Source: Planctomycetota bacterium
Lineage (GTDB): Bacteria > Planctomycetota > UBA1135 > UBA2386
Assembly: GCA_016795295.1 (NCBI GenBank)
Contig: JAEUHP010000095.1
Location: 1 to 49,357, forward strand
Length of the DNA: 49,357 nucleotides
Reading direction: 5' to 3'
The notes under the pieces are model-generated. The model saw only the letters and a program-made list of their open reading frames with translations, did not search any database and was not told the DNA's origin. Both the position numbers and the translations under genes were made by a program. Every line of letters starts with the position of its first letter. Within the stretch, counting starts at the first letter, position 1. This document shows positions 39,413 through 46,947 of the stretch, one piece after another.

Positions 39413-40414
39413 GTGATCCGAGGGCCGATCTTGCCGCAAGTGCGTGAGGGCCTCTGGCCGCTCGTAGCCAGCCGTCTCGATGCGATCGAAGCCGGGCTGC
39501 ATCTGTTGCACGAACACATCGACTGTGGTGCCAGCCAGCTCGGGCCGGTCGAAGGGCTGCTGCGCGACGCGGGTGGCGCGCCGGTGCTGCTGGTGGTGGC
39601 CGCGGACGGCGATCCGCTGCTGCCCGGCCGCGTGCTCGCGGCCCTCGAGTTCGCCGAGCGCCTCGGGCCCTCGTTGGCGGCGGCGCTGCCCGCAGCCGGG
39701 TTCTTGCCGGGGGCGGCCGGGCGGGTGTTGGTGGTCGGTTCGAGTGCGGGGCTGGCCCCGCTGTCCGTGTTGCTGCGGTTGGCTCCGGCGGGTTTGGCGG
39801 TCTGCCAGCTCGAACCGTTCCGCATCGCGGGTGCGGAGCACTTCGCGGTGCGTTGGCTCGTGTTGGGCAGGGCGACCGCGCGGGAGTCGTCTGCCGAGTC
39901 GACTGGTCCGAGCGCGCCCGAGTTCGCGGTGCCGACCGCTGCGCTTCCGGTCTGGCAGTGGCTGGACGGCTGGCTGCAGCGGCTCGACCCGGAGCTGCGC
40001 CGCGACGGCGATCGCTACTCGCGCCGGTTGTCTTGGCACGGTCAGGTGCTGGGGCGGCTTCTGGTGCAAGGCGGCGTGCTGGTCGGCCAAGCGGCCGATG
40101 GCATGAGTGTGCCGCTGCTGACCCTCGCCGATGCGCGGGCGTTCGGCGACCGTCTGCTGCGCCGCCACGGCGAATTGGTCGAGCAAAGTGCCGGCATGCC
40201 GGGTCTCGGCAAGCTCGCCGTGCGGGCCGCTGACGAATCGCTGCGGGCTTCGCTGCGCAGTGCGCGCGTGTCCGCGGAAGAATATTCTGCGCTCGGTGGT
40301 CCGGTGCGTCATGCCGGCGGCGAGACCGAGGACGCAGGCGGGGCGCGTGACGGTGGACGCATCGTCGGCGCCGAGACCGCTCCGTGGGCCGGGCCGACCC
40401 TGCGCGCGGAGTAG
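39413..40414 (+). CDS. Unknown protein, possible degenerate PD-(D/E)XK-like fold
   Basis: 333 aa, no signal peptide. Residues ~40-150 have the order helix, LLRDAGGAPVLLVVAADGDP, an AALEFAERLGPSLAAALPAA helix, GRVLVVGSSAGLAPLSVLLR, and VCQLEPFRIAG. This alternation resembles predicted restriction-endonuclease-like domains (D..G...VxVExK), but the catalytic Glu/Lys are missing, so the likeness may be superficial. A Ser/Thr/Pro linker (about 163-180) leads to a helical C-terminal part. It precedes a MinD/FlhG-type ATPase, where flagellated bacteria have FlhF, but shows no GTPase motif. Start GTG 39413, fixed by the Shine-Dalgarno sequence. Confidence 0.75.
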   Translation: MIRGPILPQVREGLWPLVASRLDAIEAGLHLLHEHIDCGASQLGPVEGLLRDAGGAPVLLVVAADGDPLLPGRVLAALEFAERLGPSLAAALPAAGFLPGAAGRVLVVGSSAGLAPLSVLLRLAPAGLAVCQLEPFRIAGAEHFAVRWLVLGRATARESSAESTGPSAPEFAVPTAALPVWQWLDGWLQRLDPELRRDGDRYSRRLSWHGQVLGRLLVQGGVLVGQAADGMSVPLLTLADARAFGDRLLRRHGELVEQSAGMPGLGKLAVRAADESLRASLRSARVSAEEYSALGGPVRHAGGETEDAGGARDGGRIVGAETAPWAGPTLRAE

Positions 40415-40459
40415 CGAACCGAACGGCGCTGCGGCGCTGGTCGGTTCTTCGAGGTGCCT

Positions 40460-41362
40460 GTGGAACCAGACCCGAACGCCAGTCGAGCAGGGCGCGGCTT
40501 CCTGCGGCGGTGGTTTCGTCGCCCAGCGGATCCCGAGTCGCCGCCCCGGGAAGCCATCGCGGTGGCGTTCGCCAGCGGCAAGGGAGGGACTGGCAAGTCG
40601 TTCTTGGCGACCAACGCCGCGATCGCCTTGCACCGCCAGGGCAAGCGGGTGGTGTTGGTGGACTGCGACTTCGGCCTGGCGAACGCGCATTTGCTGCTCG
40701 GCGTCATGCCGCAGCGCACCCTGCAGCACCTGTTCGAGGGGGCGGTGCCTGCGGAGGCCCTGCTCACGCCGACGCCGTTCGGCCCCCGGTTGGTGGCGGG
40801 GGGCAGCGGCATCGCCAGCCTGTGCGAGTTGGACGTGCGGCACATGCAGATGCTCGGCGCGGCACTCCAGCGGTTCGCCCTGGACTGTGACGTGCTGTTG
40901 CTCGACTGCGCCGCCGGGCTTTCGCCACAGGCCCTGGTGACGGTTCTCGGCGCCCAGCACGTGGTGTTGGTGACCAATCCCGAGATCGCCGCCCTGACCG
41001 ACGCCTACGCCCTGATCAAGTGTTTGGCGCGCCAGCCGGAGCCGCCGGTGGTGCACCTGGCGGTCAACCGAGTGACCCAGCCGGGGCTCGGCCGTGCGGC
41101 TTTCGAACGACTTGGCCAGGTTTCCCGTCGGTTCGTGGGGTGTGAACTCCACTACCTGGGGGAGCTGCCCGAGGACTCTGCCGTGATGCAACGGCGGCTC
41201 GGCCAGCCACCGCTGTCCGTGAGCCACCCGACATGTCCGATCAGTCTCTCGATCGAAGCGCTGCTGGCCGAGCTGTCGCCGTTGGCCAACGGCCTCTCGG
41301 CGCATCCCCAGCCGCAGCCGCGACTCGCCACGAAGTGGGCGCAGTTGCTGCGCCGCTGGTAG
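40460..41362 (+). CDS. MinD/ParA-family P-loop ATPase (FlhG/FleN-like)
   Basis: 300 aa. Deviant Walker A GKGGTGKS at 40-47 with both Lys residues of the MinD/ParA class, followed by VVLVDCDFGLANAHLLLGV (Walker A' at 65-83), LQHLF, and LLLDCAAGLSP (Walker B region). VTNPEIAALTDAYALIKCL is typical of the FlhG/FleN/MinD group, which sets number or position of flagella or other polar structures. A basic N-terminal stretch (about 9-22, RAGRGFLRRWFRR) could act as a membrane or partner-binding helix. A GTG at 40454 is also possible; GAGG at 40451-40454 sits 5 nt upstream of 40460 and favours it. The gap to the previous gene is 45 nt. Confidence 0.88.
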   Translation: MEPDPNASRAGRGFLRRWFRRPADPESPPREAIAVAFASGKGGTGKSFLATNAAIALHRQGKRVVLVDCDFGLANAHLLLGVMPQRTLQHLFEGAVPAEALLTPTPFGPRLVAGGSGIASLCELDVRHMQMLGAALQRFALDCDVLLLDCAAGLSPQALVTVLGAQHVVLVTNPEIAALTDAYALIKCLARQPEPPVVHLAVNRVTQPGLGRAAFERLGQVSRRFVGCELHYLGELPEDSAVMQRRLGQPPLSVSHPTCPISLSIEALLAELSPLANGLSAHPQPQPRLATKWAQLLRRW

Positions 41363-41379
41363 GCGGCCCCCGACTGCTG

Positions 41380-41697
41380 GTGCAGATCTGGGGCGTTCTG
41401 TGCCTTGGTCTGGCCGTGCGCGCCTTGGCCCTCGGCTGGCTCGGCAGCGGGCTGGCGGAGCCGCGGCTCGAGCCGTTTGCCGTGGACTTGAACACCGCCG
41501 ACCTGCCGACCCTGCAGACCCTGCCCGGCATCGGCCAGAGCCGGGCCGAGGCGATCGTGCTGGAGCGGCTCCGCCACGGGCCGTTGCGGCGCCTCGAGGA
41601 GCTGGATCGCGTCGATGGCATCGGGCCAGTCGTCCGCGAGCGGCTACGTCCGTGGGTGGTGCCGCTCGATGCCACGGGTGGTGGGGCAAGGCGCTGA
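41380..41697 (+). CDS. ComEA-like helix-hairpin-helix membrane protein
   Basis: 105 aa from a GTG at 41380, 17 nt after the previous stop. A membrane helix (VQIWGVLCLGLAVRALALGW) leads to a ComEA-type double helix-hairpin-helix: DLNTADLPTLQTLPGIGQSR and LEELDRVDGIGPVVRERLRP. The GIG hairpins bind DNA backbone. The open frame allows an ATG at 41233 inside the ATPase gene; that would be a long overlap, so the GTG is preferred, but the start is uncertain. ComEA proteins bind incoming DNA in transformation; no other competence gene is in the window. Confidence 0.7.
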   Translation: MQIWGVLCLGLAVRALALGWLGSGLAEPRLEPFAVDLNTADLPTLQTLPGIGQSRAEAIVLERLRHGPLRRLEELDRVDGIGPVVRERLRPWVVPLDATGGGARR

Positions 41698-41738
41698 GTG
41701 TGCCCGGATCGCGCGTTGGCGCCGAGCCGCGCATGGGT

Positions 41739-41744
41739 TACGCT
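41739..41744 (+). promoter_or_regulatory. -10 box TACGCT, internal nadC promoter
   Basis: TACGCT ends 9 nt before the ATG at 41754, with TTGGCG (41716-41721) 17 bp upstream as a fair -35 box. It suggests that nadC and the two coupled genes behind it can be transcribed without the upstream genes. Confidence 0.5.
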
Positions 41745-41753
41745 TCTGCCGCG

Positions 41754-42641
41754 ATGGACTGCCCCGTCGAGACGCTGCCGGCCACTGTGCGAGCCGCCCT
41801 GGTCGAGGACCTGGGGGTGGCACCTCCGACTGCCAGCGGCGATCTGACCAGCCGGTTGGCGCTCCCCGCGCGGCGGCGTGGCCGAGCTCGGTTGTTCGCC
41901 AAGGCCGGTGGTGTGTTGGCCGGCACCGACTGCGCGGTTGCCGCCTTCACCGAGCTCGACCCGACCGCCGTGGTCAACCTGTTGCTGCGCGACGGTGCGG
42001 CCGTCGTTCCTGGCGCCCTGGTGCTGACGGTCGATGGCGACATGCAGGGCCTGCTCGCGGCCGAGCGCACTGCCTTGAACTTCGTGCAGAGGCTGTCCGG
42101 CGTGGCGACCCGCACCCGCGCCTTCGTTGCGGCCGTGGCCGGCACGCCGGCGCGCATTCTCGACACCCGCAAGACCACACCCGGCCTGCGCCTGCTCGAG
42201 AAGCGCGCGGTGTTGGCGGGCGGCGGCCAAAACCACCGCATCGGCTTGTTCGACCAGGTGCTGCTCAAGGAAAACCACTTCGGGTTCGCTCGGCCGTTGC
42301 CCTACGAAGAGGTGGTGCGCCGTTGCGTCCAAGGTCAGCCTGGGCCGGTGGTCGCCGAGGCGCGCACCGCCGACGAAGCTGTGGCAGCAGTGCGCGGCGG
42401 CGCCAGCGTGGTGTTGCTCGACAATTTTGCTCCGGGTGCGGACCTCCGCGCGGCCGTGCGCGCGGTGCGCGCCGCGGCAACGGCGGCCGGCCGCGCCGTC
42501 GAGGTCGAGGCGTCGGGCGGCGTCGACCTCGGCAACGTGCGCGCGTTCGCCGAGTGCGGCGTCGATCGCATTTCGATCGGCGGCTTGACCCACTCGGCGC
42601 CGGCCTTGGACTTCTCGCTGCTGGTGGAGGGCCTCTCGTGA
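41754..42641 (+). CDS. nadC: Nicotinate-nucleotide pyrophosphorylase (quinolinate PRTase)
   Basis: 295 aa. Converts quinolinate and PRPP to nicotinate mononucleotide in NAD synthesis. Motifs: EDLGVAPPTASGDLTSRLAL at the N-terminus, ERTALNFVQRLSGVATRTRA, DTRKTTPGLRLLEKRAV, GGGQNHRIGLFDQVLLKENH with substrate and phosphate ligands, LLDNFAPG and EVEASGGVDLGNV. These match NadC throughout. An ATG at 41733 would add seven residues; 41754 is chosen because the -10 box lies between the two. The stop overlaps the next start by 4 nt (GTGA). nadA and nadB are not in the window. Confidence 0.96.
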   Translation: MDCPVETLPATVRAALVEDLGVAPPTASGDLTSRLALPARRRGRARLFAKAGGVLAGTDCAVAAFTELDPTAVVNLLLRDGAAVVPGALVLTVDGDMQGLLAAERTALNFVQRLSGVATRTRAFVAAVAGTPARILDTRKTTPGLRLLEKRAVLAGGGQNHRIGLFDQVLLKENHFGFARPLPYEEVVRRCVQGQPGPVVAEARTADEAVAAVRGGASVVLLDNFAPGADLRAAVRAVRAAATAAGRAVEVEASGGVDLGNVRAFAECGVDRISIGGLTHSAPALDFSLLVEGLS

Positions 42642-43075
42642 GCGGATCTGCCGGACGACTGGACTTTCCGCCGTCGCCGATGGTGTTGCGGCAGTTGCGC
42701 GCGGACGTGCGCGCGGCCGCGGCGCGGCTCGGTGCCGATGGTGCGGTGTGCGACACGGTGGCGCTGGTGGTCGACGAACTGGTGAACAACGCCATCGAGC
42801 ACGGTGCGGACTATCGACGGCGGGGACTCGACCTTGCGGTGCAGGTCGGCCTGCGTGCGGGTCGGGTGCAGGTCGAGTTCTTCGACCGGGAGATGCCCGA
42901 CGAAGCCGTTGGCGACTTGGCGCAGGCCCTGGGCGAAGCGGCCGGCGGTCTCCCCGCACTCGACAGCGAACGCGGCCGTGGGCTGTTCCTGTTGTCGGTC
43001 TACCTCGAGGATCTGTCGGCGGAAGTTGCCACGGGCGGAGGCCTGCGGCTCTCGGGCGTGGTCGCGGCCCGGTGA
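42638..43075 (+). CDS. RsbW-like GHKL ATPase (anti-sigma-type)
   Basis: 145 aa, one small HATPase domain of the RsbW/SpoIIAB anti-sigma kinase type. The N-box is ALVVDELVNNAIEHG at 42-56 (Glu47, Asn51), a D-box-like FFDREMPDEA follows, and the G2 region is SERGRGLFLLSVYLEDL. Partners are usually an STAS anti-anti-sigma protein and a sigma factor; neither is adjacent here, so the partner is unknown. Start GTG 42638 overlaps the nadC stop by 4 nt, and its own stop overlaps the next GTG in the same way. Confidence 0.85.
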   Translation: MSGSAGRLDFPPSPMVLRQLRADVRAAAARLGADGAVCDTVALVVDELVNNAIEHGADYRRRGLDLAVQVGLRAGRVQVEFFDREMPDEAVGDLAQALGEAAGGLPALDSERGRGLFLLSVYLEDLSAEVATGGGLRLSGVVAAR

Positions 43076-43590
43076 CCGGGGTCGTGCCAACGGTTCCGTT
43101 GCCGTTGCCGCTGCGGGGTGTGCTGTGGCTCGTCGCTGGATGGCTACGGTTGCCGGGACTGGTCCGGGCTGCGGCCCCGTGCTCGGTGGGAGCCTTGTTG
43201 TGGTACGCCTCGTCGTTCCCCGGCGGGCCGACTCGGTCCACTGCGTTGGCCAGCTGGCTGCACAACGGTGGCCACGTGGTCGCCTACGCTGCGCTCGGCA
43301 GCGCCGTGCTGCTCGCTGGGCCGCGGCCGACGGCGCGGGTTGGCGGGTGGTGGCTGGGCAGCTGGTTGCTCGCCACGGCGTATGGCGGTGTCGACGAATG
43401 GCATCAGTCGTGGGTGCCAGGGCGCACCGCGTCCCTGGGTGATGTGCTGTCCGATGCGATCGGCGCGGCGCTGGGCGTGGCGCTGGTGCGTGCTGCGTGG
43501 GCCTGGGACGGCCGGCAGGCGGTCCGCTTGTCGCTCCTGGTTCTTGCCGGAATGGCAAGTGTGACCCTGGCGACTTTCGGTCCATGGTGA
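43072..43590 (+). CDS. VanZ-family membrane protein
   Basis: 172 aa with four hydrophobic segments. The VanZ signature is complete: HNGGHVVAYAALGSAVLL, GGVDEWHQSWVPGRTASLGD and DVLSDAIGAALGVAL, with the Glu-Trp-His and Asp residues of the family. VanZ proteins are of unknown biochemical function and are best known from low-level teicoplanin resistance. Start GTG 43072 overlaps the preceding stop (GTGA). It is the last gene of the run; 184 bp without evident structure follow. Confidence 0.9.
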   Translation: MTGVVPTVPLPLPLRGVLWLVAGWLRLPGLVRAAAPCSVGALLWYASSFPGGPTRSTALASWLHNGGHVVAYAALGSAVLLAGPRPTARVGGWWLGSWLLATAYGGVDEWHQSWVPGRTASLGDVLSDAIGAALGVALVRAAWAWDGRQAVRLSLLVLAGMASVTLATFGPW

Positions 43591-43774
43591 GGAAGCGACC
43601 GCGCGCCAGCCGGCGTCAGGTGTCCGGCAGGCCATGGCCACAGGCGGAGGCCATGCTCTGGGGCCAGCACGTTCTGTAGCGAGGCCAGGACACCACGCCC
43701 GGTCCTTCGACCCGAGTCTGACGGCGCCCGGGCTGCCGCCACGTTGGCACGCGATTCGCGTTGAGCCGCCCGCC

Positions 43775-44206
43775 ATGATGCGCTTCCCCCTGCTCTGCGT
43801 GGCGACCCTGCTCGGGCTCGCCGTTTCGCTGCCCGCCCAGGACGACGCCGACGCCATCGCGCGCCGTTCCCGCAACCGGCTGCCGTTCGACTGCGCCCCG
43901 CAGCCGTTCCGCCCGCAGTTCGTGCCGGCGGTGTTCCCTCGGCCGAGGTTCCTGGTGCCCCAGCCATGCCCGCCAGAGCCGCGCGGCCACTGGCAGACCG
44001 TGACCGAATCGGTGCTGGTGCCCGGCTGCTGGCGCGAAGAGGTGGTGCCGCCCGTCTACGGCTGGGTGCGCAACCACTGCGGTCGGCCCGAGTGGCGCAT
44101 CGTGCAGGCCGGTGGCTGCCGGCGGATCTGGGTCCCCGCCCGTTACGAGACCCGCACCCGCCAGGTTTGGGTGCCTTGCGACGACCGTCGCGGCCGCCGT
44201 TGGTGA
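43775..44206 (+). CDS. Cys/Trp/Pro-rich secreted protein
   Basis: 143 aa. A signal peptide (FPLLCVATLLGLAVSLPAQ) is followed by a mature part very rich in Pro, Arg, Trp and Cys: FDCAPQPF, a run of FVPAVFPRPRFLVPQPCPPE, then HWQTVTESVLVPGCWREEVV, VYGWVRNHCGRPEW, AGGCRRIWVPARYETRTRQV and WVPCDD. The repeated W-x-P-x-R/Y phrases suggest short beta strands held by disulfides; six Cys are in the mature part. Family not recognised. Two adjacent ATGs (43775, 43778) are possible starts. A strong terminator hairpin follows. Confidence 0.75.
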   Translation: MMRFPLLCVATLLGLAVSLPAQDDADAIARRSRNRLPFDCAPQPFRPQFVPAVFPRPRFLVPQPCPPEPRGHWQTVTESVLVPGCWREEVVPPVYGWVRNHCGRPEWRIVQAGGCRRIWVPARYETRTRQVWVPCDDRRGRRW

Positions 44207-44237
44207 GCCAGAGCACTGCCAGCACAGTGTCCTCGGG

Positions 44238-44271
44238 GCGCCACGGCCGGACTGCCGTGGCGCGTTCGTTT
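44238..44271 (+). terminator. Strong intrinsic terminator
   Basis: GCGCCACGGC, a 6-nt loop and GCCGTGGCGC form a perfect 10-bp stem, followed by GTTCGTTT. It lies 32 nt after the stop codon of the Cys-rich gene and before purB; the best terminator candidate of the window. Confidence 0.7.
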
Positions 44272-44293
44272 CCGCCCGGATAGAGAAGCGACG

Positions 44294-45730
44294 ATGAGCG
44301 ACCGCTCCGCCCGCTTCGACCATCCGCTGATCGACCGCTATGCCAGCGAGGCGATGGCCTCGCTGTTCTCGCCGGTGCGCCGGCACACGGCGTGGCGCGA
44401 CCTCTGGATCGCCCTGGCACAGGCCCAGCACGACCTCGGCTTCCCGGTGACTCAGGCACAGGTCGACGAACTGCGTGCCCACCGCAACACCTTCGACTGG
44501 CAGCGCGTCGCGGCCTTGGAGAAGGAGCTGCGTCACGACGTGATGGCGCACGTGCACCACTATGGCGAACTCTGTCCCGCGGCCCGGCCGATCCTGCATC
44601 TCGGAGCCACCAGCTGCTTCGTCACCGACAACGGCGACCTGCTGCTCTACCGGCAAGCGCTGCAGTTGCTCGAACAGCGGCTGGTCGCGGTGCTGCAGGC
44701 CCTCGCTGCGTTCGCCCGGCAGTGGCGCGCCGAGCCGTGCCTCGGCTACACGCACTTCCAGGTGGCCCAACCGGTGACGGTCGGCAAACGCGCCTGCCTG
44801 TGGGCGCAGGATTTCGCGCTCGACCTCGACGAAGTGCGCCGCATCGCTGCGTGGCTGCCGTTCCGCGGCGTCAAAGGCACCACCGGCACGCAGGCCACTT
44901 TCCTGTTGCTCGCCAACGGCGAGCACGCCGTGGTCGAGCGCCTCGATGCGGCAGTGACGCGCGCGATGGGTTTCCAGCGTTCGATTCCGGTCAGCGGCCA
45001 GACCTACACGCGCAAACTCGACTGGACGATCCACCAAGCACTGTCCGCGGTGGCGCAGTCCGCCAGCAAGTTCGCCGCCGACCTGCGCCTGCTCTCGCAC
45101 GAAGGCGAACTCGAGGAGCCGAGCGAGTCGAAGCAGATCGGCAGTTCGGCGATGGCCTACAAGAAGAACCCGATGCGTTGCGAGCGCATCGGCTCTCTGG
45201 CCCGCTATGTGATCGAAGTCGCCAACACCAGTGCCCACACCGCGGCCAACCAGTGGCTCGAACGCACGCTCGACGATTCCGCGGTGCGGCGCATCGCGCT
45301 GCCCGAGTCGTTCCTGGCCATCGACGGCATCCTGATGCTGGTCGAAAACGTGGCCAAGGGGCTGGTGGTCTATCCCAAGGTGATCGCGCGCAAGCTGCGC
45401 GAGCAGCTGCCGTTCCTGGCCACCGAGGAGATCCTGATGGCCGGAGTCGCCGCCGGTGGCGATCGGCAGGACTTGCACGAGCGGGTGCGGGTGCACAGCC
45501 GCGCCGCTGCCTACGCGGTGAAGGCCGAGGGTCGCGACAATCCGCTGCTGCAGCTGATCGCCGCGGATCCGGCGTTTCTGCGCATCCGCGATCGGTTGCC
45601 GGATCTGCTCGAACCGATGCGGTTCGTCGGCCGCGCTCCCGAGCAGGTCGACGCGTTCGTGCGCGACGAATTGGAGCCGCGGCTCAAGGGTGCGGGAGCG
45701 GTGGGGCTGGACAGCGAGATCCGCGTCTAG
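44294..45730 (+). CDS. purB: Adenylosuccinate lyase
   Basis: 478 aa. Cleaves SAICAR and adenylosuccinate in purine synthesis. Visible are the N-terminal RHTAWRDLWIALAQAQHDLG, MAHVHHYGELCPAARPILHL with the catalytic-base region and GATSCFVTDNGDL, YTHFQVAQPVTVGKR, PFRGVKGTTGTQATF, and the superfamily signature GSSAMAYKKNPMRCERI. These fit the PurB group with ~475 residues (as in the eukaryote-like type). ATG at 44294 with GAGAAG shortly upstream as a weak ribosome binding site. Convergent to the motility-protein gene, 41 bp away. Confidence 0.96.
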   Translation: MSDRSARFDHPLIDRYASEAMASLFSPVRRHTAWRDLWIALAQAQHDLGFPVTQAQVDELRAHRNTFDWQRVAALEKELRHDVMAHVHHYGELCPAARPILHLGATSCFVTDNGDLLLYRQALQLLEQRLVAVLQALAAFARQWRAEPCLGYTHFQVAQPVTVGKRACLWAQDFALDLDEVRRIAAWLPFRGVKGTTGTQATFLLLANGEHAVVERLDAAVTRAMGFQRSIPVSGQTYTRKLDWTIHQALSAVAQSASKFAADLRLLSHEGELEEPSESKQIGSSAMAYKKNPMRCERIGSLARYVIEVANTSAHTAANQWLERTLDDSAVRRIALPESFLAIDGILMLVENVAKGLVVYPKVIARKLREQLPFLATEEILMAGVAAGGDRQDLHERVRVHSRAAAYAVKAEGRDNPLLQLIAADPAFLRIRDRLPDLLEPMRFVGRAPEQVDAFVRDELEPRLKGAGAVGLDSEIRV

Positions 45731-45771
45731 TGCACACGCTGGGGCCCTTGGTCAGGCGGTTGGTTTCTGGC

Positions 45772-45975
45772 TCACGCCATCCTGTCGACCAAGCTGCCCT
45801 TGCCCGGCTCGGCAGCGCCGCGCGGCGGACTCTGGCTCGCCGCGCTCTGTTCCAGCAACGCCACCGTCGCCTTGCCGAGGTTCTGCTGCTGGCGCAGCGC
45901 CTTGGCCAGCAGCGCCACGTCGACGTTCTGGATCACCAGTGCCTGTGACAGGTTGCTCAATGCGCTGAGTTCCAT
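45772..45975 (-). CDS. Putative motility protein, YjfB family
   Basis: 67 aa. The layout fits the small YjfB/putative motility protein family: an N-terminal ALSNLSQALVIQNVDVALLA helix, KALRQQQNLGKATVALLEQS, then a Ser/Pro/Gly-rich tail. Members are found with flagellar genes, but their role is not known. The ATG at 45975 starts right before the first helix; an upstream ATG at 46053 would add 26 Arg/Gly-rich residues without conservation signs. With the FlhG-like ATPase at 40460 it is the second hint of motility in this window. Confidence 0.65.
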   Translation of the reverse strand: MELSALSNLSQALVIQNVDVALLAKALRQQQNLGKATVALLEQSAASQSPPRGAAEPGKGSLVDRMA

Positions 45976-46071
45976 GCACTCCGTTCCATGGCCGCGGATC
46001 CGGCGCATCGACCGACCCAGGCGCCTGCCTGCACCGCGGTTCGTGCCGGCCATGGCACGGCCACTTGCCGT

Positions 46072-46926
46072 TCATTCGGGCAACGCGAGCTGCGGCGCCA
46101 GCGCGGCGTACTGCTCCAGCAGGTCGGTCTGGTCGAGCGCTTCTCGTTGCGGATAGAAGGCGAAGTGCGCGGCCACTGCCCGCCCGGTGATGCAGTTGGT
46201 GCGTTCCAGCAGGAACGGCAGCGTGACGCTCACGTATTCCTCCTCGTCGACGCCCTCCGGGAACACGCCGCCACCGATCGCCATCACCGCGCCGAACCAG
46301 GCGATGCAGTTGATCGAAACTCGGCACAGGGCGGTCGGCACCCGCCCGAAGCGCAGCGCCTGCAGGTCGCCGCGGCGTGCGCGGTCGAGGAACCAGCGGT
46401 GCAGGGTCACGGCGAATTCGGGGCTCTGCCAACCGACCGGGTCCAGGCAGTGCGGTTTGAGGGGCGCCTGGATGTCGACCAGGCGCTGGGTCTTGAGCAG
46501 CCACGAGCAGATCGCGTTGTTGACGATCAGCGGAAACAGCAGGAAGGGTGCGCGCAGAGCACACCGTTCGGCCAGGAACCGCGGGAAGAACTCCGGTTCG
46601 AGCCACACCAGGTCGTCGTCCATGCGCACATAGATGGCGTCCTCGTCGATCGCGGTGCGAAAGAACTGGCCGATGGTGGCGGTGCCGTTCGGCGCGTGCA
46701 GCGGTGGCGGGATCAGTTGCACCTTGGGGAAGCGCGCCGCCAGGGCCTGCAAGAAGGCCAGGTCGCTCGGTACGGTGGTGTTGACCCACAGCTGCCAGGC
46801 GTCGACTTCGGGCGCAGTGAGCACGTGGGCGGCGAGCTGGCGCAGGTAGCGTTCGCGGCCGGCGGGAGTGACGACGATGACGCGATGGCCCTCGAACATG
46901 CCGGCATGTTCGCCGGGAAGCGCCAT
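46072..46926 (-). CDS. Glycosyltransferase, GT-A type
   Basis: 284 aa. VIVVTPAGRERYLRQLAAHV at the N-terminus and the acidic VRMDDDLVWLEPEFFPRF at about 118-135 supply the nucleotide-sugar fold and the DxD metal site of GT-A glycosyltransferases. Downstream, FLLFPLIVNNAICSWLL and IAWFGAVMAIGGGVFPEGVD with DEEEY carry acidic residues suitable as catalytic base. No membrane segment, so it acts on the cytosolic side. Acceptor unknown. ATG at 46926 or the internal ATG at residue 10 (MFEGHR). Confidence 0.8.
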   Translation of the reverse strand: MALPGEHAGMFEGHRVIVVTPAGRERYLRQLAAHVLTAPEVDAWQLWVNTTVPSDLAFLQALAARFPKVQLIPPPLHAPNGTATIGQFFRTAIDEDAIYVRMDDDLVWLEPEFFPRFLAERCALRAPFLLFPLIVNNAICSWLLKTQRLVDIQAPLKPHCLDPVGWQSPEFAVTLHRWFLDRARRGDLQALRFGRVPTALCRVSINCIAWFGAVMAIGGGVFPEGVDEEEYVSVTLPFLLERTNCITGRAVAAHFAFYPQREALDQTDLLEQYAALAPQLALPE

Positions 46927-46947
46927 CCGTGCCAGCGCGGGTTGCCG

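Noticed and set aside
39094..39447. Cys-rich plus-strand open frame after ruvC
   Set aside because: Third-position GC is low compared with genes nearby and the frame overlaps the RBS and start of the next gene.
41241..43265. Long minus-strand open frames over nadC and its neighbours
   Set aside because: They mirror codon structure of the plus-strand genes in high-GC DNA and have no domain or signal.
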